Assembly (NCBI RefSeq): GCF_002287065.1
Contig: NZ_NSJZ01000006.1
Span: 113,152-177,151 of the forward strand
Length of the DNA stretch: 64,000 nucleotides
Source: Paracoccus salipaludis
Lineage (GTDB): Bacteria > Pseudomonadota > Alphaproteobacteria > Rhodobacterales > Rhodobacteraceae
Direction: 5' to 3'
Shown: positions 35,180-45,520 of the stretch, piece after piece
Layout: every line of letters begins with the position of its first letter
Numbering within the stretch: the first letter of the stretch is position 1
The notes under the pieces: model-generated
Told to the model about the DNA's origin: nothing
Databases searched by the model: none
The model's input: the letters and a program-made list of their open reading frames with translations, nothing else
Position numbers and translations under genes: made by a program

Positions 35180-35221
35180 GGCTTTTCCTCTAGCCCTGCG
35201 GGGGGGCGGCGTGAAGCCCCC

Positions 35222-35878
35222 TCACCGCAGGTTGACCCTCAGCGCGCCGGCGGCGGCAAAGGGGATTGCGGCCAGCGTGGCAAGGGTAATTCCCGCCAAA
35301 AGCACCAGCGGCGTGGTCCCGTCGCCCCCTGCGGCCCCGCGTCGCACCGCCTCGGCCCCGAAGATCAGGGTGGGCACGTAAAGCGGCAGGACCAGCAGCG
35401 ACATCAGCAGACCGCCCCGGCGCAGGCCCACCGTCAGCGCCGCGCCGAAGGCCCCCAGGATCGACAGCGCGGGCGTTCCCAGCAGCAGCGCCGCGACCAG
35501 CCAGCCCTGCGCGCCCGAGGGCAGGTGCAGCAGGATGCCGAAGACGGGCGCGGCCACCACCAGCGGCAGGCCCGTCGTGATCCAGTGGGCCGCCGCCTTG
35601 ACCAGCACCGCCCCTTCCATCGGCAGGGGCGCGGTGGCCAGCAGGTCGAGGCTGCCGTCCTCCCAGTCCAGCGCGAAGATGCGGTCCAGGGACAGCAGGC
35701 AGGCCAAGAGCGCGCCGACCCACAGGATGCCGGGGGCGATCAGGGCCAGCGTCCCGCCCTCGGGACCGACGCCGAAGGGAACCAGCGTGCAGACGATCAG
35801 GAAAAAGGCGAGGCCCAGCCCGAAGCCGCCCCCTGCCCGCGTGGCAAGCCTCAGGTCGCGGATCAGCAGCGCGAGCAT
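35222..35878 (-). CDS. ccmB: Haem exporter protein CcmB
   Basis: Membrane subunit of the CcmAB ABC unit; 218 aa with six hydrophobic helices. Family features are LLIRDLRLATRAGGGFGLGL near the N-terminus, and LDRIFALDWEDGSLDLLATA with LPLEG-like sequence (here APLPMEGAVLVKAAAHWI) in the first cytoplasmic loop. It follows ccmA by about 40 nt. Confidence 0.95.
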   Translation of the reverse strand: MLALLIRDLRLATRAGGGFGLGLAFFLIVCTLVPFGVGPEGGTLALIAPGILWVGALLACLLSLDRIFALDWEDGSLDLLATAPLPMEGAVLVKAAAHWITTGLPLVVAAPVFGILLHLPSGAQGWLVAALLLGTPALSILGAFGAALTVGLRRGGLLMSLLVLPLYVPTLIFGAEAVRRGAAGGDGTTPLVLLAGITLATLAAIPFAAAGALRVNLR

Positions 35879-35918
35879 GGGCGCTCCTGTCCGGGCAGTT
35901 CCACGCGGGAAAGGTTTC

Positions 35919-36554
35919 TCATCCGAAGACCTCGTCGAAGCTGGCGGGCGCGCGCGCGGGCGCCGTGGCCGCCGCCTTGTGCGCGCCGAGGTCCAGCACC
36001 CGCGCCTCGGGCAGGCCGAGGTCGATGTGGGTGGCGATCAGCGCCGCGCCCTGCGCCGCGAGATGGGCGCGCACGGCGCCTGCGAACAGCGCGACCGAGC
36101 CCGCGTCCAGGGAAACCGTCGGCTCGTCCAGCACCCAGACCGGGCGGCCCGTGACCAGAAGGCGCGCAAGGCCCAAGCGGCGTTTCTGCCCCGCCGACAG
36201 CATCGCGGCCGGGCGCTCGGCCAGCGCGATAAGGTTCATGGCCGCAAGCGCGGGCTCGACGGGCGGGCCGCCGAAGACAGCGCGCCAGAAGCGCAGGTTC
36301 TCGGCGACGCTCAGCGCGCCTTTCAGCCCGTCGGCGTGGGCGGCATAGGCGATGGCGTCGGGATCGGCCTCGATCCGGCCCTGGGTCGGAGGCTGGAGCC
36401 CCGCGACCGTGCGCAGCAGGGTGGTCTTGCCGATGCCATTGGGGCCGCGCAGGATCAGCGCCTCGCCTGCGGAAAGGGTGAAGCCGACGCCTTCGATCGC
36501 GCGCCGGCCGCCGCGCGACACGGCAAGGTCATGCACCCGGACCAGCACGGCCAC
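35919..36554 (-). CDS. ccmA: Cytochrome c maturation ATP-binding protein CcmA
   Basis: ABC ATPase of the CcmABCD complex, which powers haem-CcmE release; 211 aa. Walker A is [19 protein letters not shown], the signature is [16 protein letters not shown] and Walker B is [16 protein letters not shown] start at 36554 with a TGAGG site upstream. It lies 8 nt after an Mth938-like gene, so secF, that gene and the ccm genes form one run. Confidence 0.96.
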   Translation of the reverse strand: MAVLVRVHDLAVSRGGRRAIEGVGFTLSAGEALILRGPNGIGKTTLLRTVAGLQPPTQGRIEADPDAIAYAAHADGLKGALSVAENLRFWRAVFGGPPVEPALAAMNLIALAERPAAMLSAGQKRRLGLARLLVTGRPVWVLDEPTVSLDAGSVALFAGAVRAHLAAQGAALIATHIDLGLPEARVLDLGAHKAAATAPARAPASFDEVFG

Positions 36555-36562
36555 GCCGGGCC

Positions 36563-36916
36563 TCAGACCGGGATCAGGGCGCAGGCGACCCGCCGCCCCT
36601 CGGACAGGGTGACGTTGTAGCTGCGCGCGGCGCTGGGCGTGGACATGGCCTCGACCATCAGCCCCGCCTGTTCCAGCAGGGCGACCAGCGCCGCGGGCGG
36701 GCGGGCGATGTCCGCGCCCATTCCCAGGAACAGCACGTCCGTCGTGCGCGCCAGCGCCACCAGCGCGGCCGCGTCATCCAGTCCCGACCAGGCCCTTGCC
36801 CCGTCGCCGGCGACGATCACCGCGCCGCGATGGACCTGCCCGGCGACCCGGAAGAACCCCGGCCCGTAACCGTCCACCGGGACGCCCCCGGTGAAATCGG
36901 TTTCGCGCATGGGCAT
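36563..36916 (-). CDS. Mth938-like domain protein (DUF498)
   Basis: A 117-aa protein of the Mth938/NDUFAF3-like family: an N-terminal beta segment ([20 protein letters not shown]), the central Rossmann-like half ([20 protein letters not shown]) and a C-terminal strand-helix ([20 protein letters not shown]). Alphaproteobacterial and mitochondrial relatives act in respiratory complex I assembly, but the molecular role is unclear. Its ATG overlaps the secF stop (TGATG), so translation is coupled. Relatives next to secDF are common. Confidence 0.87.
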   Translation of the reverse strand: MPMRETDFTGGVPVDGYGPGFFRVAGQVHRGAVIVAGDGARAWSGLDDAAALVALARTTDVLFLGMGADIARPPAALVALLEQAGLMVEAMSTPSAARSYNVTLSEGRRVACALIPV

Positions 36917-37911
36917 CAGGGCGTGTCCTGGAAGGGCGTACCCGACAGCTCGTCGCGTTCGGCCTTGGCGATCTTCTCGGACTTGCTCCAGTCGCGGCGT
37001 ACGCCCAGCCACAGCACGACGCTTTTGGCCAGATACACGGTCGAGTAGGCGCCGATGAAGACACCCAGGAACATCGCGAAGACGAAGTTCCGGATCACGT
37101 CGCCGCCCCAGATCAGCAGGGCCGCCAGCGCCAGCGCCGTGGTCACGGCCGTCATGACCGTGCGCGACAGCGTCTCGTTCACGGTCAGGTTCATGACGTC
37201 GATCAGCGGCATGGTCTTGAACTTGATGAGGTTCTCGCGCAGGCGGTCGAAGACGACCACCGTGTCGTTGACCGAATAGCCGAGGATCGTCAGCAGCGCG
37301 GCGATCGTTGTCAGGTCGAAGCGAAGCTGGAACAGCGAGAAGATGCCGACCGTCACTAGCACGTCGTGGACAAGCGCCGTCACCGCGCCGACCGCGAACT
37401 GCCATTCGAACCGCAGCCAGATGTAGAACAGGATGCCGATCGTGGCCGCGCCGACCGCATAAAGGGCGGTCTTGATCAACTCGTCCGACACCTTGGGCCC
37501 GACGGACTCGATGGCGGCGAAGGTGACGTTGGGATCGACCGCGCGCAGGGCGGACTCGATCCGGTTCAGCTCCTCGGGCGTGACCGAGCCGGTGTCGTTC
37601 GTGGTGCCGATGCGGATCTGCGCCACGTGGCGGTCGGGACCGAAGCCGGGATCGAAGACCTCGGTGATCGAGACGTCGCCCAGGTCCAGCCCGTCCAGCG
37701 CGTCACGGTATTCGGCCACCGAGAACTCGGTCGAGCTTTCCGCGCGGATCGTGGTGCCGCCCTTGAAGTCGATGCCGAAGTTCAGCCCCATGGTCAGGAT
37801 GATGATCACCGACGCCACCATCGCCAGACCCGAGATCCCCGCGGTCAGCCACTGCCAGCGGAAGAAGTCGATCTTCGTGTTGTCGGGGACGAGTTTCAGA
37901 CGGAATGCCAT
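36916..37911 (-). CDS. secF: Protein translocase subunit SecF
   Basis: Inner-membrane component of SecDF, which uses proton flow to pull preproteins out of the SecYEG channel; 331 aa. The first helix and FGIDFKGGTTIRAESS are typical, and later helices carry GYSVNDTVVVFDRLRENLIK and NETLSRTVMTAVTTALALAA, both signature segments of SecF. The start lies 12 nt after the secD stop. Confidence 0.97.
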   Translation of the reverse strand: MAFRLKLVPDNTKIDFFRWQWLTAGISGLAMVASVIIILTMGLNFGIDFKGGTTIRAESSTEFSVAEYRDALDGLDLGDVSITEVFDPGFGPDRHVAQIRIGTTNDTGSVTPEELNRIESALRAVDPNVTFAAIESVGPKVSDELIKTALYAVGAATIGILFYIWLRFEWQFAVGAVTALVHDVLVTVGIFSLFQLRFDLTTIAALLTILGYSVNDTVVVFDRLRENLIKFKTMPLIDVMNLTVNETLSRTVMTAVTTALALAALLIWGGDVIRNFVFAMFLGVFIGAYSTVYLAKSVVLWLGVRRDWSKSEKIAKAERDELSGTPFQDTP

Positions 37912-37923
37912 GAATGTTTCCCC

Positions 37924-39588
37924 TTACAGGACCAGGCTCGCGGGACGGCGGCGTTCCAGCCAGACCACGATCATCAGACGCGTCAGGTAGATCGCGGTGA
38001 AGACCGAGGTGGCGATGCCGATGACCAGCGTGACGGCGAAGCCCTTGACCGGCCCGGACCCCAGGAAGAACATGACGAGCGCCGCGATGAAGGTGGTGAC
38101 GTTGGCGTCGATGATCGCGCTCATCGCCTCGTTGAAGCCGTCGTCGATGGCCTTGACCACGCGCTTTCCGGCGCGCAGCTCCTCGCGGATGCGTTCATAG
38201 ATGATGACGTTTGCATCGACCGCCGTGCCGACGGTCAGCACGATCCCCGCGATGCCGGGCAGCGTCAGGGTGGCCCCCATCGCCCCCATGATCGCCAGGA
38301 TCAGGATGACGTTGATGATCACCGCGGCCGAGGCGAAGGCGCCGAACAGCCCGTAGCTGGCGACGATGTAGCCCACGACCAGCACCGTCGCGATGGTTGC
38401 GGCCTTGGTGCCCGCGTCGATCGAATCCTGCCCCAGTTCCGGGCCGATGGTCCGTTCTTCCAGGAAGGTCATCTCGGCAGGCAGCGCGCCCGCGCGCAGC
38501 AGCACGGCCAGCTGGGTCGATTCGTCCACCGTCATGGCGCCCGAGATCTGGCCGTTGCCGCCGGGGATCGCCTGCCGGATCACCGGCGCCGAGATCACCT
38601 GGTTGTCCAGCACGATGGCGAAGGGCTGGCCAACGTTGGCTGCTGTATAGGCACCGAAGCGCCGCGCGCCCTGCGGGCCGAAGCGGAAGTCCACGGCAGG
38701 CTGGCCGTTCGGGTCGAAGCTGGGCCGCGCGTCGGTCAGGTCTTCGCCGGTGACGACGGGGGCCTCGGCCAGGGTGTAATAGACGCCCGGCTCCTCCATC
38801 GCGGGCACGACGATGTTGCCCAGACCTGCCTGGACGTTCGGGTCGGTGCCGCGCCCGACGACCGGGTTGAAGGTCAGCTTGGCGGTGGTGCCGATCAGCT
38901 CCTTCAGTTCCTCGGCGGAACCGATGCCGGGCACCTGGATCAGGATGCGGTCCTGACCCTGACGCTGGATCGTGGGCTCGCGGGTGCCGACCTCGTCCAC
39001 GCGGCGGCGCACGATCTCCAGCGACTGCTGGACGGTGCGGTCGTCGGTGGCGGCGCGCTCGGCCTCGGACAGCTGCACGATCATGGTCGCGCCCTGCGCC
39101 GTGATGTCGAGGCTGGACGTTCCCGCCCCCGACACGGACACCACCGGCGTGGCAAGGCCGCGGACGATTTCCACCGCGCGGGCCATCTGGTCGGGATTGC
39201 CGATCTCTACGTGCAGCTGGTCGGGCGGGCCGGGAACGCGGCGCACCGCGCCCACCACATCGCGCTGTGCCGCCAGGGCGTCGCGCAGTTCGGGCCACAG
39301 GGCCGTCATCCGCGAGGCATAGACCTCCTCGACGTTGACCTCGCCCAGAAGATGGGCGCCGCCGCGCAGGTCCAGCCCGAGGTTCACCAGGGTCGCGGGC
39401 AGCCAGTCCGGCCACAAGGACCGGGCGGCGGCCTGCTCGGGCGTTTCGAACCCGGCGCGCTCGGCCGCGGTGATGGCGTCGTTATGCGTCTCGACCCGCT
39501 GATAGAACAGGTTCGGCATCGCATAAAGCAGCCCCACCAGAACGATGCCGATGATGAGGACGCGCTTCCAGGTCGGGATCTGCAGCAT
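37924..39588 (-). CDS. secD: Protein translocase subunit SecD
   Basis: Partner of SecF, 554 aa. N-terminal helix (WKRVLIIGIVLVGLLYAMPN), a large periplasmic domain beginning LGLDLRGGAHLLGEVNVEEV, and the RND-type membrane half with GIVLTVGTAVDANVIIYERI and REELRAGKRVVKAIDDGFNE. The motif DANVIIYERIREE is diagnostic. It follows yajC by 15 nt. Confidence 0.97.
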   Translation of the reverse strand: MLQIPTWKRVLIIGIVLVGLLYAMPNLFYQRVETHNDAITAAERAGFETPEQAAARSLWPDWLPATLVNLGLDLRGGAHLLGEVNVEEVYASRMTALWPELRDALAAQRDVVGAVRRVPGPPDQLHVEIGNPDQMARAVEIVRGLATPVVSVSGAGTSSLDITAQGATMIVQLSEAERAATDDRTVQQSLEIVRRRVDEVGTREPTIQRQGQDRILIQVPGIGSAEELKELIGTTAKLTFNPVVGRGTDPNVQAGLGNIVVPAMEEPGVYYTLAEAPVVTGEDLTDARPSFDPNGQPAVDFRFGPQGARRFGAYTAANVGQPFAIVLDNQVISAPVIRQAIPGGNGQISGAMTVDESTQLAVLLRAGALPAEMTFLEERTIGPELGQDSIDAGTKAATIATVLVVGYIVASYGLFGAFASAAVIINVILILAIMGAMGATLTLPGIAGIVLTVGTAVDANVIIYERIREELRAGKRVVKAIDDGFNEAMSAIIDANVTTFIAALVMFFLGSGPVKGFAVTLVIGIATSVFTAIYLTRLMIVVWLERRRPASLVL

Positions 39589-39603
39589 GGCGACCCTGCG
39601 GCT

Positions 39604-39939
39604 TCAGCTGTTCGCGGCGGCAGGGGCGGCGCGGTTGACCACCTGCGCGATGGTGGCGCGGACGACGCGGATGCGGACGCCCTGGGCGATCTCCACCTCG
39701 ACCTCCTCGTCGCGGACGGCCACGACCTTGCCCAGGATGCCGCCCTGGGTGATGACGTTGTCGCCCTTCTTCAGCGCCCCGATCATCTCGCGGTGCTGGC
39801 GCATCTTCTTCTGCTGGGGCCGCATGATCAGGAAATACATGATCACGAAGACCAGGATCAGCGGGACGAACTGGGCGAACGCGGCGGCTCCGCCGGCGGC
39901 GGGGGCGGCGGCCTGGGCGTAGGCGGGTGTGACGAACAT
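39604..39939 (-). CDS. yajC: Preprotein translocase accessory protein YajC
   Basis: A 111-aa single-pass membrane protein of the Sec holotranslocon. One helix (FVPLILVFVIMYFLIMRPQQ) is followed by a basic segment (KKMRQHREMIGALKKGDNVI) and a small beta-barrel domain with TQGGILGKVV. ATG at 39939 was chosen because it precedes a short Ala-rich N-terminus. First gene of yajC-secD-secF. Confidence 0.96.
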   Translation of the reverse strand: MFVTPAYAQAAAPAAGGAAAFAQFVPLILVFVIMYFLIMRPQQKKMRQHREMIGALKKGDNVITQGGILGKVVAVRDEEVEVEIAQGVRIRVVRATIAQVVNRAAPAAANS

Positions 39940-40144
39940 GGGCGATCCTTGTCGCAGGGTCAGGGGACGCCGGGGCAAGGGCCCCGGCGGCGGATTGGCG
40001 CGGAACCTAGTCGCAGGCAGGGCCCTTGTCCAGAAACAGCCGCCGCCCCCGGGGCAGGGTCGGGTCACGAACGCGGGGGCGGCGGTGGACTCTGCCCCGT
40101 GGCTCGTGTCTTCGTGAGGCCCTGCCCTTCAAGGAAAGCCGCCC

Positions 40145-40942
40145 ATGTCCGACGCAACCGCCGAAACCCGCCGCCTGATCGACATCATGGCCGCGCTGCG
40201 CGACCCGCAGTCCGGCTGCCCCTGGGACATCGAGCAGGATTTCGCCTCCATCGCGCCCTACACCCTCGAGGAAGCGCATGAAGTGGCCGACGCCATCACC
40301 CGGCAGGCCTGGGAGGAACTGCCGGGCGAGTTGGGCGACCTGCTGCTGCAGGTGGTCTTTCACGCGCAGATGGCGGCGGAGAAGGGCATGTTCGACTTCG
40401 CCGACGTGGCCCGCGCGATTTCCGACAAGCTGGTCGCACGCCATCCCCACATCTTCGGGGACGAATCCCGCGACAAGTCCGCCGAGCAGCAGGTGAAGGA
40501 CTGGGAAGCGATCAAGGCGAAGGAACGGGCCGCCAAGGCGGAACGGGGCACGCTGGACGGCGTGGCGCTGGGGCTGCCTGCGCTGACCCGCGCGGTCAAG
40601 CTGCAGAACCGCGCGGCGCGCGTGGGCTTCGACTGGCCCGCGGCCGAACAGGTGCTGGACAAGATCCGCGAGGAAACCGCCGAGCTCGTGGCCGCCCGCG
40701 ACAGTGCCGACCCGGCCCACCTGACCGAGGAATTCGGCGACCTCCTGTTCGTCATGGCGAACCTCGCCCGCCACCTGAAGATCGACCCCGAGGAGGCGCT
40801 GCGTGGCGCCAACGCCAAGTTCACACGCCGCTTCCAATCCATCGAAGCCACCCTTGCAAGCCAGGGCCGCCGCCCCGAGGACTCGACGCTTGAGGAGATG
40901 GACGCGCTGTGGGACGCCGCGAAGGCCGCCGAAAGGGCCTAA
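40145..40942 (+). CDS. mazG: Nucleoside triphosphate pyrophosphohydrolase MazG
   Basis: Hydrolyses (d)NTPs to monophosphates and guards against stress nucleotides; 265 aa, two MazG domains. The N-terminal motif PQSGCPWDIEQDFASIAPYT then LEEAHEVADAI carries the EExxE/D metal site. The second domain shows DKIREETAELVAARD and LTEEFGDLLFVMANLARHLK. ATG at 40145. It is convergent with the TauE-type gene, with stops overlapping by 4 nt. Confidence 0.96.
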   Translation: MSDATAETRRLIDIMAALRDPQSGCPWDIEQDFASIAPYTLEEAHEVADAITRQAWEELPGELGDLLLQVVFHAQMAAEKGMFDFADVARAISDKLVARHPHIFGDESRDKSAEQQVKDWEAIKAKERAAKAERGTLDGVALGLPALTRAVKLQNRAARVGFDWPAAEQVLDKIREETAELVAARDSADPAHLTEEFGDLLFVMANLARHLKIDPEEALRGANAKFTRRFQSIEATLASQGRRPEDSTLEEMDALWDAAKAAERA

Positions 40943-41745
40943 AGCAGCGCCTTCCTCAGCATGTTCAGCGCCACGACCATCAGGAACACCGCGAAGATCC
41001 GCTTGAGCCGGCGCGGGTCGGTGTTGTGCGCCAGCGTCGCGCCATAAGGCGTCGTCAGCAGCGACATGGTGATGGTGATGGCGAAGATGGGCAGGTTGAC
41101 AGAACCGACGGTACCGGGCGGCGCGCCGTCCGCGGGGACGAACAGAAAGGCCAGCACCGAGGGCAGCGCGATCACGGCCCCGAAGCCTGCCGCCGTGGCG
41201 ACCGCGCGGTGGATCGGCCGCCCGTGCAGCGTCAGCAGCGGCACTCCCATCGAGCCGCCTCCGATGCCCAATAGCACGCCGACCAGACCCACCGCCCCGG
41301 CCATCACGGCGCGGGCCGCACCCTGCGGTGCCTGGTCCGACAGCCGCCATTCGGACCGGCTCAGCAGCATGTAGCTGGCAACGGCAAAGACCAGCACGCC
41401 GAAGATGACCTGCAACTCATGCGTGGTCAGGCGCGACACCAGCCACACGCCCGCGAACGCCCCCAGCACGATCCAGGGCGCCCAGTCGCGCAGGATCTGC
41501 CAATCCACCGCGCCCCTGCGGTGATGGGCCGTGACCGAGCGCATCGAGGTCACGATGATCGTGGACAGCGAGGTCGCGAGGCAGATCTGCATCATGTCGC
41601 CCCCGCCGTAGCCGGCCGCCGCAAGGATCGCGCCATAGGCCGGCACCAGCACGATCCCGCCGCCCACGCCCAGAAGCCCGGCAAGGATGCCCGCGAAGGC
41701 TCCGGCGGCAAGAACGGCAAGAACATGGGGCAGCAGGGCGATCAT
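40939..41745 (-). CDS. TauE/SafE family sulfite/organosulfonate exporter-like permease
   Basis: A 268-aa integral membrane protein with about eight helices in two repeated halves. Each half opens with the family glycine motif: FAGILAGLLGVGGGIVLVPA and LVGVLLGIGGGSMGVPLLTL. Members export sulfite, sulfoacetate or similar anions. No sulfur genes lie nearby, so the substrate is not known. Convergent and overlapping with mazG. Confidence 0.92.
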   Translation of the reverse strand: MIALLPHVLAVLAAGAFAGILAGLLGVGGGIVLVPAYGAILAAAGYGGGDMMQICLATSLSTIIVTSMRSVTAHHRRGAVDWQILRDWAPWIVLGAFAGVWLVSRLTTHELQVIFGVLVFAVASYMLLSRSEWRLSDQAPQGAARAVMAGAVGLVGVLLGIGGGSMGVPLLTLHGRPIHRAVATAAGFGAVIALPSVLAFLFVPADGAPPGTVGSVNLPIFAITITMSLLTTPYGATLAHNTDPRRLKRIFAVFLMVVALNMLRKALL

Positions 41746-41838
41746 GGGCGCGCCTTAGGGCAAGAGGCAAAGCCGCCGCTTAGCGCGACCGGCCCGCGCG
41801 GGCCAGAGGGCGGCGCCGTTTTCCGGCCCGGTCGTGCG

Positions 41839-42831
41839 TCAGGCGAACTCGCGCGCGCCGACCGCCGCCAGCGCCGCGTCGTAGTCGTCCAGAGTGCCGG
41901 CCGAGCCGCGCTCGGACAGGATGCGCTTCCACATCCGGGCGCCGGGACGGCCGTGGAACAGGCCCAGCATGTGCCGCGTGACCTGGTGCATCCGCCCGCC
42001 GGCCTCGAGATGCCGCGCGATCACCTCGCGCATCGCCATCGCGGCCTGCGCCGGCTCGGCGAACGGCGGTGCGTCGCCCCACAGCCTGTCGGCCCCGCCG
42101 AGGATGGCCCAGGGCTCGTGATAGGCTGCCCGCCCGATCATGGCGCCATCCATGACCTCAAGGTGCCGCGCCGCCGCCTCCAGCGAGCCGATGCCGCCGT
42201 TGATGGACAGGTGAAGCTGCGGAAAGGCCGTCTTCATCGCATGGACCAGCGGATAGTCCAGGGGCGGGATCTCGCGGTTCTCGCGCGGGCTGAGGCCCTG
42301 CAGCCAGGCCTTCCGGGCATGGATGGTGACGCGGCGGACGCCTGCTGCAACCATGGTGTCGAGGAAGAGGGGCAGCACCTCGGCGGGCTCCTGCTCGTCC
42401 ACGCCGATGCGGCACTTGACCGTGACCTCGACCGGGCTGACGGCCTGCATGGCGGCGACGCATTCCGCGACCAGCGCGGGCGTCTTCATCAGCACCGCCC
42501 CGAAGCAGCCCGACTGGACCCGGTCGCTGGGGCAACCGACATTCAGGTTGATCTCGTCATAGCCCCAGTCGGCGGCGATCCGCGTGGCCTCGCGCAGCTC
42601 TGCCGGGTCCGAGCCGCCCAGTTGCAACGCCACCGGATGCTCGGCCGCGTCATAGTCCAGCAGCCGTGCCCGGTCGCCATGAATGACGGCGGGCGCCGTG
42701 ACCATCTCGGTGTAAAGCAACGCCCGGCGGCTGAGCAGGCGGTGGAACCCGCGGCATACGCGGTCCGTCCAGTCCATCATGGGTGCGACGGACAGGCGGG
42801 CGGCGCTGCGGACAGGGGTTTCGGCGGTCAT
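41839..42831 (-). CDS. dusA: tRNA-dihydrouridine synthase DusA
   Basis: FMN enzyme that reduces uridines 20/20a of the tRNA D loop; 330 aa. The barrel begins LSVAPMMDWTDRVCRGFHRL, the catalytic Cys is in NVGCPSDRVQSGCFGAVLMK, and the FMN contacts include TVKCRIGVDEQ and ARKAWLQGLSPREN. The DusA-type motifs RKAWLQGLSP and INGGIGSLEAA distinguish it from DusB. Single gene on the minus strand. Confidence 0.96.
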   Translation of the reverse strand: MTAETPVRSAARLSVAPMMDWTDRVCRGFHRLLSRRALLYTEMVTAPAVIHGDRARLLDYDAAEHPVALQLGGSDPAELREATRIAADWGYDEINLNVGCPSDRVQSGCFGAVLMKTPALVAECVAAMQAVSPVEVTVKCRIGVDEQEPAEVLPLFLDTMVAAGVRRVTIHARKAWLQGLSPRENREIPPLDYPLVHAMKTAFPQLHLSINGGIGSLEAAARHLEVMDGAMIGRAAYHEPWAILGGADRLWGDAPPFAEPAQAAMAMREVIARHLEAGGRMHQVTRHMLGLFHGRPGARMWKRILSERGSAGTLDDYDAALAAVGAREFA

Positions 42832-42965
42832 CGGCGGGGTCTTGCGGCTTTCTCGGGACCGCGCCTTCTAGCAGACCGAGCCCGCGACGGCAAACCCGCC
42901 GCGCCACGGCTTGAGCGTTGGGACCCGGCTGCCTATCTTGGTGGCCAGCGCGAAAGGCCTCTCCC

Positions 42966-43343
42966 ATGTTCTCGATCCCCGGAAAACCTCCCGTCACCAT
43001 CACTCCCGCGGCCGAGGCACGGATTGCCCGGCTGATGGCAGAAAAGGGGGCCTCGGGGCTGCGTATCGGCCTGAAGAAGGGCGGCTGCGCAGGCATGGAA
43101 TACACGATGGAACTGGCCGAGACCCCGTCGCCCAATGACGAGGTGGTGGAACAGGGCGCGGCGCGCGTGCTGATCGCGCCCACCGCGCAGATGTTCCTGT
43201 TCGGGACCGAGATCGACTATCGCACCGGCCTGCTGGACAGCGGTTTCCGCTTCGTGAACCCGAACGTCACCGACACCTGCGGCTGCGGCGAATCGATCCG
43301 TTTCGAGCCGCTGGAAGGCCTGGCCGCCCGCCGGGACGGCTGA
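42966..43343 (+). CDS. A-type iron-sulfur carrier (IscA/SufA/ErpA family)
   Basis: A 125-aa scaffold/carrier for Fe-S clusters. It shows the A-type pattern with one cysteine in KKGGCAGMEYTMEL and two in TDTCGCGESIRF near the C-terminus, the three cluster ligands. The typical TITPAAEARIARLM start follows ATG at 42966. Which of the three subtypes it is cannot be settled from the sequence; no isc or suf genes are adjacent. A hairpin (GGCGCC-TTT-GGCGC) and a repeat element follow it. Confidence 0.92.
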   Translation: MFSIPGKPPVTITPAAEARIARLMAEKGASGLRIGLKKGGCAGMEYTMELAETPSPNDEVVEQGAARVLIAPTAQMFLFGTEIDYRTGLLDSGFRFVNPNVTDTCGCGESIRFEPLEGLAARRDG

Positions 43344-43423
43344 GGGCGGACCTTCGCTGGCGCCTTTGGCGCGGCCCCCTGAGGACAGAAGACGGCCTGC
43401 GCCCCTTCCGGGGCTGAAGGCAG

Positions 43424-43470
43424 TTCTTCTTCGTTCAAGTATCCCGGGGCCCGGGGCAGCGCCCCGGTCC
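43424..43470 (-). repeat. GC-rich interspersed repeat (inverted copy) upstream of tpiA
   Basis: On the minus strand CCGGGGCGCTGCCCCGGGCC, then CCGGGATACTTGAACGAAGA and AGAAC. It is a full copy in the opposite orientation to the others, in the 205-nt gap between the Fe-S carrier gene and tpiA. Confidence 0.8.
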
Positions 43471-43548
43471 GGCAGCGACGCCGGTACGCGCCCTTGATCC
43501 CCTGCGTCCCCCCGCGCTACGCCGTGGCCGACCCAACAGGAGGATCCC

Positions 43549-44295
<747 letters not shown>

Positions 44296-44301
44296 ACCCC
44301 T

Positions 44302-44332
44302 GGCGCGGCCCGGCGATCCGGGCCGCCCTTTC
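44302..44332 (+). terminator. Terminator of tpiA
   Basis: GGCGCGGCCCGG-CGAT-CCGGGCCGCC is followed by CTTTCCTC, six nucleotides after the tpiA stop. It also abuts the stop of the convergent ABC ATPase gene. Confidence 0.6.
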
Positions 44333-44333
44333 C

Positions 44334-45520
44334 TCAGCGGAACAGGATCACCGAGCCGGGGGACCAGCTGACGCGGGTGCGCGTGCCGAGGTCCGGCAGG
44401 TCGCGCCCGAAGACGTTGCGCATCGAGATGCGGATGGGGTGCCCCTGACCGTCAAACCGGGCCGAGCCGTCCAGCCGCACGTCGTAATAGGACATGTCGC
44501 CGTAATAGACGATCTCCTCGATCACGCCGGGCGTTTCCCTGTCGGGCGCGGGCGCGTCGCGGGTCAGCAGCGTCACCGCCTCGGGACGGAAGCCGACCGA
44601 GGGGCCCTTGTCGCCCGCATCCGCGCGGCTGACATTGGCGGCGGGAACCTCGAACTCGCCGAAGCCGGGAACATCCACGCGGACGCCGGTGGCCGTGTCG
44701 CCCAGCACGCGTGCGGGCAGGAAGTTCATCACGCCGATGAAATCCGCGACGCGCCGGCTGGCGGGGCGGGTGTAAAGTTCCTCGGCAAAGGACAGCTGCG
44801 CGATCTCGCCCTCGAACATGACGGCGATGCGGTCGGACATGACCAGCGCCTCTTCCTGGTCATGCGTCACCAGAACGAAGGTGATGCCGACCTGCCGCTG
44901 CAGCTTGATCAGTTCGACCTGCATCTGCTCGCGCATCTTGCGGTCCAGCGCCGACAGCGGCTCGTCCAGCAGCAGCACCTTGGGCTTGAGGATCAGCGCG
45001 CGCGCCAGTGCCACCCGCTGCCGCTGGCCACCCGACAGGGCGTGGGCCGCACGGGCGCCGTAGCCGCGAAGGCCAACCATCGCCAGAGCCTCCTCGACCG
45101 CGGCGGCCTTTTCCGCCCTGGAGCGGGGATCGCGGCGCAACCCGAAGGCCACGTTCTCGGCCACGGTGAGGTGCGGGAAGATGGCGTAGGACTGGAACAC
45201 CATGTTCGTGGGCCGGACGTTGGCGGGCACGTTCGCCATGTCCTTGCCGTCGATCAGCACGACGCCCGAGGAGATGTCCTCGAACCCGGCGATGGTCCGC
45301 AGCAGCGTGGTCTTGCCGCAGCCCGAGGGGCCGAGAAGCGAGAAGAACTCGGCCTCGCGGATGGTCAGGTCGATGCCGCGAAGGGCATGGTAGTCCCCGT
45401 AGTACTTGTGGACATCGCGGCACTCGATCATCACGCGACGCGTCTCGATGGGCGTGGGGCGGCCGTGCTCGTCTCGGGCGGGGCCGCCTTCGCGCGCCAC
45501 AGGCATGGGATTTCGGGCGT

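Noticed and set aside
37366..40281. A long plus-strand open frame opposite secF, secD and yajC
   Set aside because: It lies opposite genes with clear SecD/SecF motifs and has the Asp/Gly/His-rich composition of a shadow frame.
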